Below are positions 1 to 8,233 of a stretch of 27,556 bases of DNA, one piece after another. Location: IMG/VR virus record IMGVR_UViG_3300030118_001357, positions 1 through 27,556 of that record. One strand, 5' to 3'. This DNA is from a virus. Within the stretch, counting starts at the first letter, position 1. Every line of letters begins with the position of its first letter. The notes beneath the pieces are model-generated. The model was not told the origin of the DNA. It saw nothing but the letters and a program-made list of their open reading frames with translations, and searched no databases. The translations under genes were made by a program, and so were the position numbers.

Positions 1-1
1 T

Positions 2-970
2 TCATTTTTAATTGCAGAACAAGATGCTTATGGCACAGCCAATGGAGCTTCTGGAAATAGTTTTCTTGCAGTGGATGTGGATTCTATAGGGTCACCAACA
101 TTAGGAGTAGTACAAGCTCTGGATGTTAAAAGTGGATCAAGAGTATTACAAGAAACTGATTTTCATCAGTCAATTACTCAAAGTGTAAAGGAATTTAGTG
201 TAAGTGGGACAGCTACAACTGAGGTGTTAGATTTATTATTATCTCATTTCACCTTAGATGCTGGTGTTCCTTATGTTTTAGCTTCTAATGTAGCTTCTGC
301 TAGTTATAAGTCTGGAACAACAACCACATCAAATCAGATTTTAACAATAGTTTTTAAATCAGCTATGGGAACTAATGCAGATTTAACATTTAAAGACTGT
401 TTATGTACCTCATTAAGTTTTTCTGGAGATGCAGGGACAGAAGGTGGTAGAGTCAAATTTAGTGCTACTTTTCAAAGTGGAAGCACTGTTGAAAGTTTAA
501 TAGATGCAACTACTGCTATTGATACAGTTATTACAAAAAATAATTATTTTATGAGTAGCTGGGATGCAGATGACAGAATTATAGCAGGAACAGCAAATGC
601 AGTACTAAGCTCTTTTAGTCTTGATTTAGTCAATCCAGTTGTCTTTAGTGGAATATCTGCTGGAGGTTTTGAGGTTGCAACCAGATCTGGAGAAGTTGGA
701 GCTACAGCTAGTTTTAGTGTTGTCTATGATGATAACTTTGTTGGAATGTTTAATGCTTTTAATTCACAAACAACTGGAACATCAACTGGCATAACATTGA
801 TGGGAAGTGATAATGATCCCGGTGATGGTGCTTTTGAATTTCAGATGCCTAAATCAATTATCACAGATGTTGCTTTTAATGAAGGAAGTGTAATGATGTT
901 AGATATTTCTGTAAAAGCAATAGGATCTGGAATAACATCCAGTGCTGATTTAATTGAAGTAACTTGCTAA
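2..970 (+). CDS. Tail tube (major tail) protein, 5' end outside the window
   Basis: This is probably the tail tube subunit that stacks in rings around the tape measure. The frame is open from base 2 with no stop, and the first potential start inside the window, GTG at 71, falls inside what reads as the typical N-terminus of such proteins (an AEQDAYGTA-like stretch at bases 14-40). The true start is therefore upstream of the window. The product is rich in Gly, Ser, Thr and Ala with alternating hydrophobic residues, as expected for a beta-sandwich tube protein, and it ends at 970. Three bases separate it from the small chaperone-like gene, and the tape measure follows, which is the standard siphovirus order. 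The identity rests on position and general character, because no diagnostic motif exists. Confidence 0.7.
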   Translation, partial: SFLIAEQDAYGTANGASGNSFLAVDVDSIGSPTLGVVQALDVKSGSRVLQETDFHQSITQSVKEFSVSGTATTEVLDLLLSHFTLDAGVPYVLASNVASASYKSGTTTTSNQILTIVFKSAMGTNADLTFKDCLCTSLSFSGDAGTEGGRVKFSATFQSGSTVESLIDATTAIDTVITKNNYFMSSWDADDRIIAGTANAVLSSFSLDLVNPVVFSGISAGGFEVATRSGEVGATASFSVVYDDNFVGMFNAFNSQTTGTSTGITLMGSDNDPGDGAFEFQMPKSIITDVAFNEGSVMMLDISVKAIGSGITSSADLIEVTC

Positions 971-973
971 TCA

Positions 974-1255
974 ATGAAAATAAAACACAATAAAAAAGAA
1001 ATAATTGTAAAAGAAATAACCTATAAAGACAAGCTCACTTTACAAGGCTGGTTTTCTGATGTTTATAAAGACCCTAAAAATGTAAAACAAAAAGAATACA
1101 ATACTTTATTAGCCTTTGTAGCTGAGTTAGCTTTTAATGATCCAGAAAAAGATTTAGAAAAATTTGATTATGTAGATCAAATTAAAATTTTGACTCAATG
1201 TCTAATGGATTATTTAGGTTACAGTGACAAGGAAAAAAAAGGAGATGGGGATTAA
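974..1255 (+). CDS. Tail assembly chaperone, short form (lambda gpG-like)
   Basis: A 93-residue, charged, mostly helical protein sits between the tail tube and the tape measure, where tailed phages place the tail assembly chaperone that coats the tape measure before the tube polymerises. Sequence similarity to known chaperones is not evident to me, so position decides the call. The 3' end carries a run of eight A bases at 1233-1240, just before the stop. From there the -1 frame stays open to 1647 and lacks an ATG or GTG start. That arrangement matches the G/GT pair of lambda-like phages, where a small share of ribosomes slips to make a longer protein. Confidence 0.65.
   Translation: MKIKHNKKEIIVKEITYKDKLTLQGWFSDVYKDPKNVKQKEYNTLLAFVAELAFNDPEKDLEKFDYVDQIKILTQCLMDYLGYSDKEKKGDGD
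1231..1242 (+). promoter_or_regulatory. Likely programmed -1 ribosomal frameshift site
   Basis: The run GGAAAAAAAAGG contains an A AAA AAA slippery heptamer in phase with the upstream frame (A at 1234, codons 1235-1237 and 1238-1240). The -1 frame is closed by a TGA at 1225-1227 and the upstream frame ends at 1253-1255, so slippage must happen between 1228 and 1255, exactly where the A-run lies. No clear downstream stem-loop was recognised. G/GT-type frameshifting is well established in this gene position. Confidence 0.7.
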
Positions 1256-1647
1256 GCTACACTGTTTGGTATTGGATTTTTAATAAAAAGCCACATGATC
1301 AATTAATATTACCCTACACAGCTTTATCCCCTATTACAAAAAAAAGAAAGGATTTTATTACAGAAGATGATATTTGGGAGGAAATTGAATTGGTTGCAAC
1401 AAAAGATGATTACTCTGTTGGACAGCAACTTTTTTATCTTTTACCCATATTTGCTAATCCTATTTATGTTATTAATGATGAATATTTCAACTTAATAAAT
1501 GAGTATCATTATGTCACTGATTACAACATTCCACTGGGAAAAACATTAGATGAGACAAGTGCAGATAAATTAACAATGTTTAATATTATTAAAAATGAAA
1601 TGGGTTTAGCCTTAAAAAATAAAGCAGACAAGAAAAATGGCAGATAA
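1240..1647 (+). CDS. Tail assembly chaperone, frameshift extension (gpT-like domain)
   Basis: This frame is open from 1228 to 1647 and overlaps the end of the gpG-like gene. It has no ATG or GTG before it is well under way; the first conventional alternative start is a TTG at 1390 with no good ribosome binding site. The coding is convincing upstream of 1390, with hydrophobic and aromatic content in the first codons after the slip, so the reading most likely begins by a -1 shift at about 1240. The extension is about 135 residues long. In lambda the equivalent T domain recruits tail tube protein to the chaperone-coated tape measure. The end overlaps the tape measure start (ATG at 1637). Confidence 0.65.
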   Translation, partial: RRWGLSYTVWYWIFNKKPHDQLILPYTALSPITKKRKDFITEDDIWEEIELVATKDDYSVGQQLFYLLPIFANPIYVINDEYFNLINEYHYVTDYNIPLGKTLDETSADKLTMFNIIKNEMGLALKNKADKKNGR

Positions 1648-3472
1648 AAATTTAAATATTAAGTTAAGTGTAAAAGGACAACAACAAGCTCAAAGAAGGT
1701 TAGGAAGTGTAGAGCAGTCTATAGGTAAAATGGCTAAGACTGTTGGAGGAGCTGTCACAGCTTTTGTTGCTATTGAAAGAGTTATAGCTGGGGTTGCTAA
1801 GTCTATTGAAGATTTTGGAAGGTTTGAAGCTGTATCTACTGGATTTGAAAATTTAGCAAGTTCTTCTGGCTTTTCTGCTAATGCACTAGACAAGTTTACA
1901 AAAGCAACTGATGGAACAGTTAGCTCTATTGAATTAATGCAACAGGCAAATAATGCCATGCTTTTAGGTATTGCAGAAAATGAAGATCAAATGGCAGACA
2001 TGTTTGATGTTGCTCAAAGATTAGCATCAGCATTAGGGCAGGACACAAGGTTTGGGGTTGAATCATTAGTAACTGGTTTAGGTAGACAGTCAAAAATGAT
2101 GTTAGATAATTTAGGTATCATGATTGATGTTGATGTTGCTAATAAAAATTTTGCTAGTTCTATTAATAAAAGTGTAAGTGAATTAACAGATCAAGAAAGA
2201 AAACAAGCTTTTGTTAATGAGGCTATGAAGTCAGCTAATGACTTAGTTAAAGGATTAGGGGATGAACAATTAACAACAAAAGACAAAGTAGCTCAATTAT
2301 CTGTATCAATGGAGTCATTATCTATTGCAATAGGAGAGAAATTAAGTCCAATTATTACAAGAGTTGCAGGAGGTACAGCTAGTTTTGTTTCAGATTTAAC
2401 AGAGTTAATTGAAATATCTGGTAAAAGTAAATCATCAACTTTAGAGTTTTATGAAGAGCAAGAAAATGCACAAGCAGTTTTGGATGAATACACAGCAAAA
2501 TTAAATATAAGTGTAGATGCAAATAAATCTTTAAGAGATCAACTTGTAGAATTAAGATTAAAAGCAAAAGAATTAAATGAAACTGAGTTTTTTAAGGGCA
2601 GAGCTTTTTCAGATAGTGCTAATGCGGCTTATCATGCTAGTCAAGCATTGTTGGGTTTTGATGATGCACTAGCAAAATTTCAAGAAACAGCAAAGCCTTT
2701 AGCAGAAAGACCTATTGTAGTTGTTCCATCTGAACAAGCTGAAATTATGGATGATTTAAAAGTTGATATGGAAGAAATGAACCAGATGATGGAAGAAGCT
2801 TTCCAAGTAGATCCATTCTTGACTTTTTTAACTAGCTCTCAAGAAAGATTAGAGGCTCAAGAGTTAGAATCTGAAAATATAAAAAAATTAATAAAAGAAT
2901 ATCCACAATTAGCAGAATCATTAGGATTAGTAGAAGCCAAAACAAAAGACACTTCTGATAATTTTAAGGTTTTTAATGAAAATTTAGATACTGCTGTAGC
3001 TTCTGCTATAGCTTCTGCTGGTGCAATTAACTCAACCTCAGATGCTTTATTTGCCTCTGAGAAAGCGGCAAAACAAGCTACTATATCTTTTGTTAGTGGA
3101 GAAGTACAAAAAGCAGTAGCTTTTTATATTAGTAAATTTTTATCTACTACCCCACTCCCTCCAATTATTTCAGCACCTTTGGCTATAGCTGGGGGTGCGG
3201 CTTTTGGATCATTGATGTCTAGCACAATAGCCAGAAACTTTGCAGAAGGTGGTATAGTTCCGGGTCAAGGAAACACAGACTCAGTACCAGCCATGCTTAC
3301 TCCGGGAGAGGTGATTTTAAATCAAGCACAGCAGGAAAATCTTACTGGCAACATGGGGAACAATATAACCTTAAATATTTCAGCTCCATTAGTTGATGAT
3401 ACTGTTGTTGATACAATTATTCCTGCAATTCAATCAGCTTTATCAGATAACAGGGCAACCTTAGAGACATAA
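1637..3472 (+). CDS. Tail tape measure protein
   Basis: At 611 residues this is the longest tail-module gene but one, and it fixes tail length. The N-terminus has repeated short QQAQRR-type helices, followed by a long helical region with hydrophobic segments around residues 33-55 and a second Ala/Gly/Ile-rich hydrophobic segment near residues 500-535. The C-terminal part has the signature found in many tape measures, FAEGGIVPG followed by DSVPAMLTPGEVILN (about residues 537-563). A protein of this size implies a fairly short siphovirus tail, around 90 nm by the usual 0.15 nm per residue rule. It overlaps the chaperone extension upstream and the tail hub gene downstream (TAATG at 3470-3474), suggesting translational coupling. 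Confidence 0.9.
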   Translation: MADKNLNIKLSVKGQQQAQRRLGSVEQSIGKMAKTVGGAVTAFVAIERVIAGVAKSIEDFGRFEAVSTGFENLASSSGFSANALDKFTKATDGTVSSIELMQQANNAMLLGIAENEDQMADMFDVAQRLASALGQDTRFGVESLVTGLGRQSKMMLDNLGIMIDVDVANKNFASSINKSVSELTDQERKQAFVNEAMKSANDLVKGLGDEQLTTKDKVAQLSVSMESLSIAIGEKLSPIITRVAGGTASFVSDLTELIEISGKSKSSTLEFYEEQENAQAVLDEYTAKLNISVDANKSLRDQLVELRLKAKELNETEFFKGRAFSDSANAAYHASQALLGFDDALAKFQETAKPLAERPIVVVPSEQAEIMDDLKVDMEEMNQMMEEAFQVDPFLTFLTSSQERLEAQELESENIKKLIKEYPQLAESLGLVEAKTKDTSDNFKVFNENLDTAVASAIASAGAINSTSDALFASEKAAKQATISFVSGEVQKAVAFYISKFLSTTPLPPIISAPLAIAGGAAFGSLMSSTIARNFAEGGIVPGQGNTDSVPAMLTPGEVILNQAQQENLTGNMGNNITLNISAPLVDDTVVDTIIPAIQSALSDNRATLET

Positions 3473-5754
3473 TGGCTTTTGGGACTTCAATAAAGCTAGG
3501 GAATATCAGAGAAAATTGGCTTTTTAAATTATCCAATAATAATAGTGGATTTTTATATTTTGCATTTTCAGATGTTACTTATAGTTCTAATTTTTATCAT
3601 GGTGTAATATTAAACAGTCCTAGCATCAGAGAGTCTATTGACTTAATGAGAAGTACAGCTAAAACAAGTGGAATAACTATAAGCATACCAGACTTTACCT
3701 ATCAAGGAGATTTGATCAGTAAGGAGCTATTTGGAGGCACAAATGCTTATATTAACAGAGAGTGTACAGTTCACTCAAAGATAAATGAGGACACTCCAAC
3801 TCAAATTGGATCATTTAGAATTGTAAGCATCACAACAGATGGGCAAAAATTAAATATAAGGATGAATAGCCACAGACCTTGGAACATGATAACTATTCCA
3901 GACACAAGGACAACAGATAAAAGAAAAATAGTTCCTATTGCTTATGGTAATTATACAAGAAATTCAGCCTCTACTTTGGCAAGTCCTCAAGATGTAACTG
4001 ATTTAACTTCCTATGCTTATAGACCAGTAGAGTTTAATAAAATTCATGAGGGATTTGCTCTTTACACAAATGCAAATAGTGCAAGTGCAGAAGCAGAGTT
4101 GGCTATTTATAATGAGCAATTTAATGTTTTTGTTCCTTTATTAGATGCAATAAACACAACTGTAAACACAGACAATGCTGATCATGCAAAAGCTAACCCT
4201 TTATGTAGACATATTTTTACAGTAAGTCCAAATAAATTGACTGAATATCAGTTAGACTCTGGAATTACAGCATCAAACACAGCAAACATGATTGATGGAA
4301 ATTCTAGCACATTTGCTCAATTTACTGCATCAACAAGCTCAACATTATTAGCTGGATATGTTTTTGATATTAATATTCCAGAAGATGAGGAGTCTTTTAA
4401 AAAGGTTGTTGATTCTGATCAAAATGAAATAAAAGTAAATAACTCTGATTTTAATGCAACTGCAACATCATTTGACATAGATAGTGGTTTTAGCACTAAT
4501 GATATTTTTGAAGGTGCAGTGATTAAGTTAAAAGAAGAAATAATGACAATAACAAATGTTTCTTCAAATACATTAACAGTAACTAGAGGAGCATTTAACA
4601 CTACAGCTATTTCTCATGAAGATAATGAGGAAATATTTACCACTAGAAATTTAAATATTTTAGAATTTGAATATGAATGGGATGAAACAACTGATGGAGG
4701 GAAAGCTATTTTAGCAGTAGGAACACCATCAGAAAATTTTGTAGATAATAACATTACTGCTGATGTTTCTAAAAATACTATAAAAATACCTTATTCATCT
4801 AATAATGGAGATAAAATTTTTGTATTTATGATCTGGGATGGATTTACAGCTAGTGCAGTGGCAGGAAAATTTAAAATTTATAGTATAAAAATTGTAGCGA
4901 GTAGAGAAGAGAAAAAACCTCCTAAAAAATTATATATTGCAAATGATGGTTTAACACAAGGAATTACTGGGCAAAGTAACGCTAGAGCTTTAGAAATTCA
5001 TGAGGCTCATTTAGATTTATTAAATAGGTTTACTGGCTTAGATGTTGCAACAAGTCCAAATACAAACATTGATGGATGGACAAGCTTAAATAGTAATAGA
5101 AGTGACTGGGATGTAAGGGTATGGATTAATAAAGAATTTGACTTAAAAGAAGTTCTTGAAAAAATGCAGTTTGAAGGATGTTTTATTTTTAGATTTAAGC
5201 AAGGAGATTCAACAAAGCCTCAATATATTTATGTTAAAAACTCATATAGCTCTGGAGAAATAACCACTTTATCAAAAAATGATATAGCAGATGTAAGTTT
5301 AAGGCATGTAGACTTTAGAGAAATATTTACAAGTATGGTTGTAAACTTTGGAAGGCATCCTGCAATAGCTGAACATAGAAAACAAGAAACTCACAAAGTA
5401 GATGCTACTAGAACTAAATATAATATTCAAACAAAAGAAAATATAAAAACATTTACATTGGATTTTGTAAAAAACCCAGATGATGTTGAATTTGCTTCTG
5501 GAACACTGCAAACATTTATAAGTCATTATTATAATTTATTTGGAGATATAAAACTAGAAATTGATTTTACCTTAGTTAATCCAGCTTTTTATGACTTGGA
5601 AGTTGGATCTATTCTTCAATTTGATAACAATAATATGTACCCAGAGACCCCTTTTGGATATAACTCTGGTAGTTGGTCAAGTATTAATTTTATGATCATA
5701 ACAACATCAAGATCTAGGGGAGAATTAAAAATTAAAGCTAAACAAATTTCATAG
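3472..5754 (+). CDS. Tail hub / tail-tip protein
   Basis: This 760-residue protein directly follows the tape measure, where distal tail and hub (Dit/Tal-type) proteins are encoded. Residues 1-150 look like a beta-rich tail domain. Near residues 313-390 there is a small module seen in many virion proteins, with an EEIMTITNVSSNTLTVTRGAF core followed by SHEDNEEIF; it is probably a beta-barrel insertion. The C-terminal 150 residues again look like a tail hub domain and end in a basic, beta-rich stretch. I cannot assign it to a named Pfam family with certainty. It is likely to form the base of the tail tip and carry or anchor receptor-binding components. The start ATG overlaps the tape measure stop. 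Confidence 0.6.
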   Translation: MAFGTSIKLGNIRENWLFKLSNNNSGFLYFAFSDVTYSSNFYHGVILNSPSIRESIDLMRSTAKTSGITISIPDFTYQGDLISKELFGGTNAYINRECTVHSKINEDTPTQIGSFRIVSITTDGQKLNIRMNSHRPWNMITIPDTRTTDKRKIVPIAYGNYTRNSASTLASPQDVTDLTSYAYRPVEFNKIHEGFALYTNANSASAEAELAIYNEQFNVFVPLLDAINTTVNTDNADHAKANPLCRHIFTVSPNKLTEYQLDSGITASNTANMIDGNSSTFAQFTASTSSTLLAGYVFDINIPEDEESFKKVVDSDQNEIKVNNSDFNATATSFDIDSGFSTNDIFEGAVIKLKEEIMTITNVSSNTLTVTRGAFNTTAISHEDNEEIFTTRNLNILEFEYEWDETTDGGKAILAVGTPSENFVDNNITADVSKNTIKIPYSSNNGDKIFVFMIWDGFTASAVAGKFKIYSIKIVASREEKKPPKKLYIANDGLTQGITGQSNARALEIHEAHLDLLNRFTGLDVATSPNTNIDGWTSLNSNRSDWDVRVWINKEFDLKEVLEKMQFEGCFIFRFKQGDSTKPQYIYVKNSYSSGEITTLSKNDIADVSLRHVDFREIFTSMVVNFGRHPAIAEHRKQETHKVDATRTKYNIQTKENIKTFTLDFVKNPDDVEFASGTLQTFISHYYNLFGDIKLEIDFTLVNPAFYDLEVGSILQFDNNNMYPETPFGYNSGSWSSINFMIITTSRSRGELKIKAKQIS

Positions 5755-5763
5755 GAGATAAAT

Positions 5764-6798
5764 ATGGCAAATATGAATATAAGAACCCCTAGATTTTATG
5801 TGGATGATATTAGCTACAGATTATCAAGAGGAGTTGCACAAGATGGAAATTTTGATGTAATGGCAACTGGATCTGGATTTATGGGAACTTTTGTGACTGG
5901 ATCAGAAGCAGAGTTGTTTGATATGAACCCTTTAAATTTAGTTACTTTTGAAACAAGTGCTGATACTGATGGACATGTTGGAGTAATTATTGACAAAGGA
6001 GATACATCCAAAAAATATAGCTTTTTAGCTATCTTAAATCATAACATGGTAAGTGCAGGAGCATCTTTTAGATTAGCTTCATCATCTAATGAAAACAGAA
6101 TAAATGTGATAGATCATGATGCTAGTGCAACTGAAATACAAGGAACAGAGATTGTCAATGCTGATACTATAACTGGATCAGATCCTTTTCTGGTTACTCC
6201 AGCTACAAATGGATCAACTATTATTACATTTACAGAAAATAGTGATCAGTTTTTTGGTTTACAATTTGAGGGAAGTGATGGAACATTTACATCAACAGAT
6301 TTATCTATTGGCTGTATTATGATAGGTCAGTTTTATGATATGCCAGTAAGTCCAGATTTAGCAGTTACCAGATCAATTACTTTTGATGGGGTTAAAATAA
6401 ATGAAAGTTTAGGGGGTCAAAAATATTCTAATATTACTAATTTTGGAAGGTTGGCAAGTTCTACATCTAAATCTCCATTTTCAGTCTCATCTTTTCCTCA
6501 GAACATTTATGGGGGCAGGATTTCTTATGATATGTCATTTAGCCATTTAGCTTCTACAGATGTCATGCCAGATGAATACACATCAAATCAGTTAGCTGAT
6601 GATGCAGTTGTTGAAGATGTCTGGAATATGACTAATGGAAATGGATTGCCATTTATTTTTAGTATTGATAACAGCTCTGCTGGAAATGGGGCAGAGTCAG
6701 AACATATTTTTGCTAGATTTAATCAAAATTCTTTATCTATGAGGCAAGTTGCATTTGATACCTTTTCAGTTAATATGAAAATTATTGAGGAGTTTTGA
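5764..6798 (+). CDS. Tail-tip structural protein, conserved in aquatic phages
   Basis: This is a 344-residue, beta-rich protein without signal or membrane segments, preceded by a good ribosome binding site (aggagataaATG). Its middle part around residues 185-215 has the form IGCIMIGQFYDMPVSPDLAVTRSITFDGVK, followed near the end by LPFIFSIDNS and a final MKI-E-F stretch. From memory this pattern occurs in tail proteins of uncultured marine siphoviruses, but no function is known to me. It is the last gene of the tail module and a 216-base regulatory gap follows. It could be a receptor-binding or baseplate protein. The residues 60-110 segment resembles a jelly-roll domain; that is only a suggestion. 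Confidence 0.5.
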   Translation: MANMNIRTPRFYVDDISYRLSRGVAQDGNFDVMATGSGFMGTFVTGSEAELFDMNPLNLVTFETSADTDGHVGVIIDKGDTSKKYSFLAILNHNMVSAGASFRLASSSNENRINVIDHDASATEIQGTEIVNADTITGSDPFLVTPATNGSTIITFTENSDQFFGLQFEGSDGTFTSTDLSIGCIMIGQFYDMPVSPDLAVTRSITFDGVKINESLGGQKYSNITNFGRLASSTSKSPFSVSSFPQNIYGGRISYDMSFSHLASTDVMPDEYTSNQLADDAVVEDVWNMTNGNGLPFIFSIDNSSAGNGAESEHIFARFNQNSLSMRQVAFDTFSVNMKIIEEF

Positions 6799-6832
6799 TT
6801 TCTAATAAATAATCACTATATTTTTCCCTACA

Positions 6833-6900
6833 ACTAAGGGGAGTTTTGACAGCCTTGCTCCGTTGTCATACCTATTCACAACTACTTTGCTCCCCTTAGT
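6833..6900 (+). terminator. Large inverted repeat with nested alternative stems, end of tail operon
   Basis: Perfect 11-base arms ACTAAGGGGAG (6833-6843) and CTCCCCTTAGT (6890-6900) enclose 46 bases. Inside, TGACA (6847-6851) can pair with TGTCA (6864-6868), or GTTGT (6862-6866) with ACAAC (6878-6882); these two inner stems overlap and exclude each other. GGAG (6840-6843) can also pair with CTCC at 6858-6861. There is no T-run after the right arm, so a simple rho-independent terminator is doubtful. It lies 34 bases past the last tail gene. It may end tail transcription, protect a 3' end, or be a DNA site. Confidence 0.5.
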
Positions 6901-6916
6901 CCCCTCTAATGAGTTT

Positions 6917-6945
6917 AACCCTTTAAATTTTTTTTAAAACCCTTT
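6917..6945 (+). repeat. Paired direct repeats AACCCTTT, operator candidate
   Basis: AACCCTTT occurs at 6917-6924 and again at 6938-6945. The copies are 21 bases apart, two turns of B-DNA, and the second overlaps the -35 hexamer of the promoter at 6944. Same-face spacing at a promoter suggests binding of a dimeric regulator, but a short A+T-rich gap can give such repeats by chance. Confidence 0.4.
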
Positions 6946-6971
6946 GACTTTTCAATATTTATTACTATATT
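6944..6971 (+). promoter_or_regulatory. Sigma70-like promoter for the early region
   Basis: TTGACT at 6944-6949 is followed after 16 bases by TATATT at 6966-6971. Transcription would begin near 6978, about 37 bases before the first early gene at 7015, which has a TAGGAG ribosome binding site. It is the best promoter match I noticed in the window and sits at the only large gap between modules. Confidence 0.55.
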
Positions 6972-7014
6972 TGTTATGTGAATAGTTTAATTTTTAACAA
7001 AATAGGAGCATAAA

Positions 7015-7401
7015 ATGACTTACAAACAAGCAAGAAAAGAAAATAAAATAACAGAATATGTTTTTGATATAGCAACAAATGATAAAGGTATGACTGCAAA
7101 ACATACTGTATACTTTCATCTTCATAACCCAAATGGTAATTATAAATTATGTAGGGAATGGGGAAATGAGGCTTATGATAAAGGATCTTTTGTATATGGA
7201 ATAGTTGCTGGAAATTATGAATATAAAAAATTAGGTGAACTTACAAAATTAGATAAACCAAGATGGAGAGATGTAAGGTATTATGTTAATAGCTTATATA
7301 AAGATGCTGTTCAATGGGCAGAAAAAGTTAAAGATGTTGAAAATAGAACTGATGAAGAAATAGAATATTTTAATAATTTTAGAAACAAAGGGAGCAAATA
7401 A
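7015..7401 (+). CDS. Hypothetical early protein
   Basis: This is a 128-residue soluble protein rich in Lys, Glu, Tyr and Asn, with no motif I recognise. It is the first gene after the early promoter, with ribosome binding site TAGGAG eight bases before the ATG. The C-terminal codons AAC AAA GGG AGC AAA double as the ribosome binding site of the next gene, whose ATG overlaps the stop (TAATG). Residues 75-105 are rich in Trp, Arg and Tyr and look helical. First-transcribed phage genes often redirect host processes, but nothing here shows a function. Confidence 0.6.
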   Translation: MTYKQARKENKITEYVFDIATNDKGMTAKHTVYFHLHNPNGNYKLCREWGNEAYDKGSFVYGIVAGNYEYKKLGELTKLDKPRWRDVRYYVNSLYKDAVQWAEKVKDVENRTDEEIEYFNNFRNKGSK

Positions 7402-7403
7402 TG
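7388..7403 (+). promoter_or_regulatory. Conserved overlap ribosome binding site (first copy)
   Basis: AAAGGGAGCAAATAATG-type sequence ends one early gene with residues KGSK and provides the GGGAG ribosome binding site for the next. A near-identical copy lies at about 7654-7669. The matching C-termini (NKGSK and LKGSK) of two otherwise unrelated proteins come from this shared DNA element. Confidence 0.6.
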
Positions 7404-7667
7404 AAAAGTAAATTAGAATATATTAAACAGGATTCTTGGTTTCCCTGTTACACAGCATGGGATTTTGATAAGGACTTTGATGTTGTAATATCAAAATTGC
7501 ATGGAACTTGGAGAGTTGGAATTTATACAGAAAATATTACTTGGCAACCTCACCCGGATAGAGATGGTTATGTAGGGGCTTATAAGACTTTATCAAAGGC
7601 AAAAGAAATAGTTAATGATATTTTAACATCTAGCGATTTAGATTATTATCTTAAAGGGAGTAAATAA
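7401..7667 (+). CDS. Hypothetical early protein
   Basis: An 88-residue protein with several Trp, Tyr and Asp residues and no recognised domain. Residues 15-60 alternate hydrophobic and polar positions, suggesting a small beta-sheet. It overlaps both neighbours by one base through TAATG and ends in the same KGSK tail as the gene before it. Codon use matches its neighbours. Its position in the first early transcript is the only hint of role. Confidence 0.6.
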   Translation: MKSKLEYIKQDSWFPCYTAWDFDKDFDVVISKLHGTWRVGIYTENITWQPHPDRDGYVGAYKTLSKAKEIVNDILTSSDLDYYLKGSK

Positions 7668-8164
7668 TGAAAAACAAAGACATAAAAAAATATGAATTTC
7701 TTAAAAATTTTCCACTAACATGGGAAGTAGTTTTATCTGGGGGAAGTGAAAAAGAAATAAGTGAGCAGTCTATACATGAAGTAAAAGAAATGACTCTAGA
7801 AAGAAGGGAAAGAACAACTTTATCTGAAAGATTTAAAAAGATTGATGAAGAAAAAAGCTACAGGCTTTGTGATCTTGTTTTTACTGGAGATAAAATTGTA
7901 ATTAAGTCAAGACCAAATATGCTAACAAGTACATTAGATTTAGAATACTCAAATACTGATTTTGAATGTGATGTTGAAAGAACTTCAATTTCAAACTGTG
8001 ATTTTGCTTGGCAAATATTATTTAATATTAATAGAGGTTGTAGTGCTAATGTATTTTATCAAGTATGGGATAGTGAAGGAGAAAACAGCAAAGAAGTTCC
8101 TTTACTAGAAAGCAGACCATATAAATACAGAAATGAAAGAGGATTATTCAATAAATATAAATAA
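7667..8164 (+). CDS. Hypothetical early protein
   Basis: A 165-residue soluble protein without a recognised family. The N-terminal 65 residues are charged and helical (many Glu, Lys and Arg), while the remainder has a beta-like pattern including FECDVERTSISNCDF near residue 100. Its ATG overlaps the upstream stop, behind a GGGAG ribosome binding site. It is the last gene of a three-gene early operon, since a rho-independent terminator-like hairpin starts 16 bases after its stop. Confidence 0.6.
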   Translation: MKNKDIKKYEFLKNFPLTWEVVLSGGSEKEISEQSIHEVKEMTLERRERTTLSERFKKIDEEKSYRLCDLVFTGDKIVIKSRPNMLTSTLDLEYSNTDFECDVERTSISNCDFAWQILFNINRGCSANVFYQVWDSEGENSKEVPLLESRPYKYRNERGLFNKYK

Positions 8165-8179
8165 TAAACAAATAACAAA

Positions 8180-8211
8180 CCCAATTAGCCTCTTAAATGA
8201 GGCTTTTTGGG
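8180..8211 (+). terminator. Rho-independent terminator-like hairpin
   Basis: AGCCTC (8187-8192) pairs with GAGGCT (8199-8204) across the loop TTAAAT, followed by TTTT. The stem extends outward through a TT/TT internal loop with CCCAA (8180-8184) and TTGGG (8207-8211). It ends the first early operon and lies 23 bases before the next start, so it may be an attenuator rather than a full stop. Confidence 0.7.
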
Positions 8212-8233
8212 TAGAAGTAAAAAGGGGAAAATA

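Noticed and set aside
1390-1647. Separate gene starting at TTG 1390
   Set aside because: The frame codes convincingly back to 1240 and the start has no good ribosome binding site; a frameshift extension explains it better.
6846-6874. TTGACA within the inverted repeat as a promoter -35
   Set aside because: The -10 at the right distance is only TACCTA, and the hexamer is used in the inner stem; the promoter at 6944 is better.
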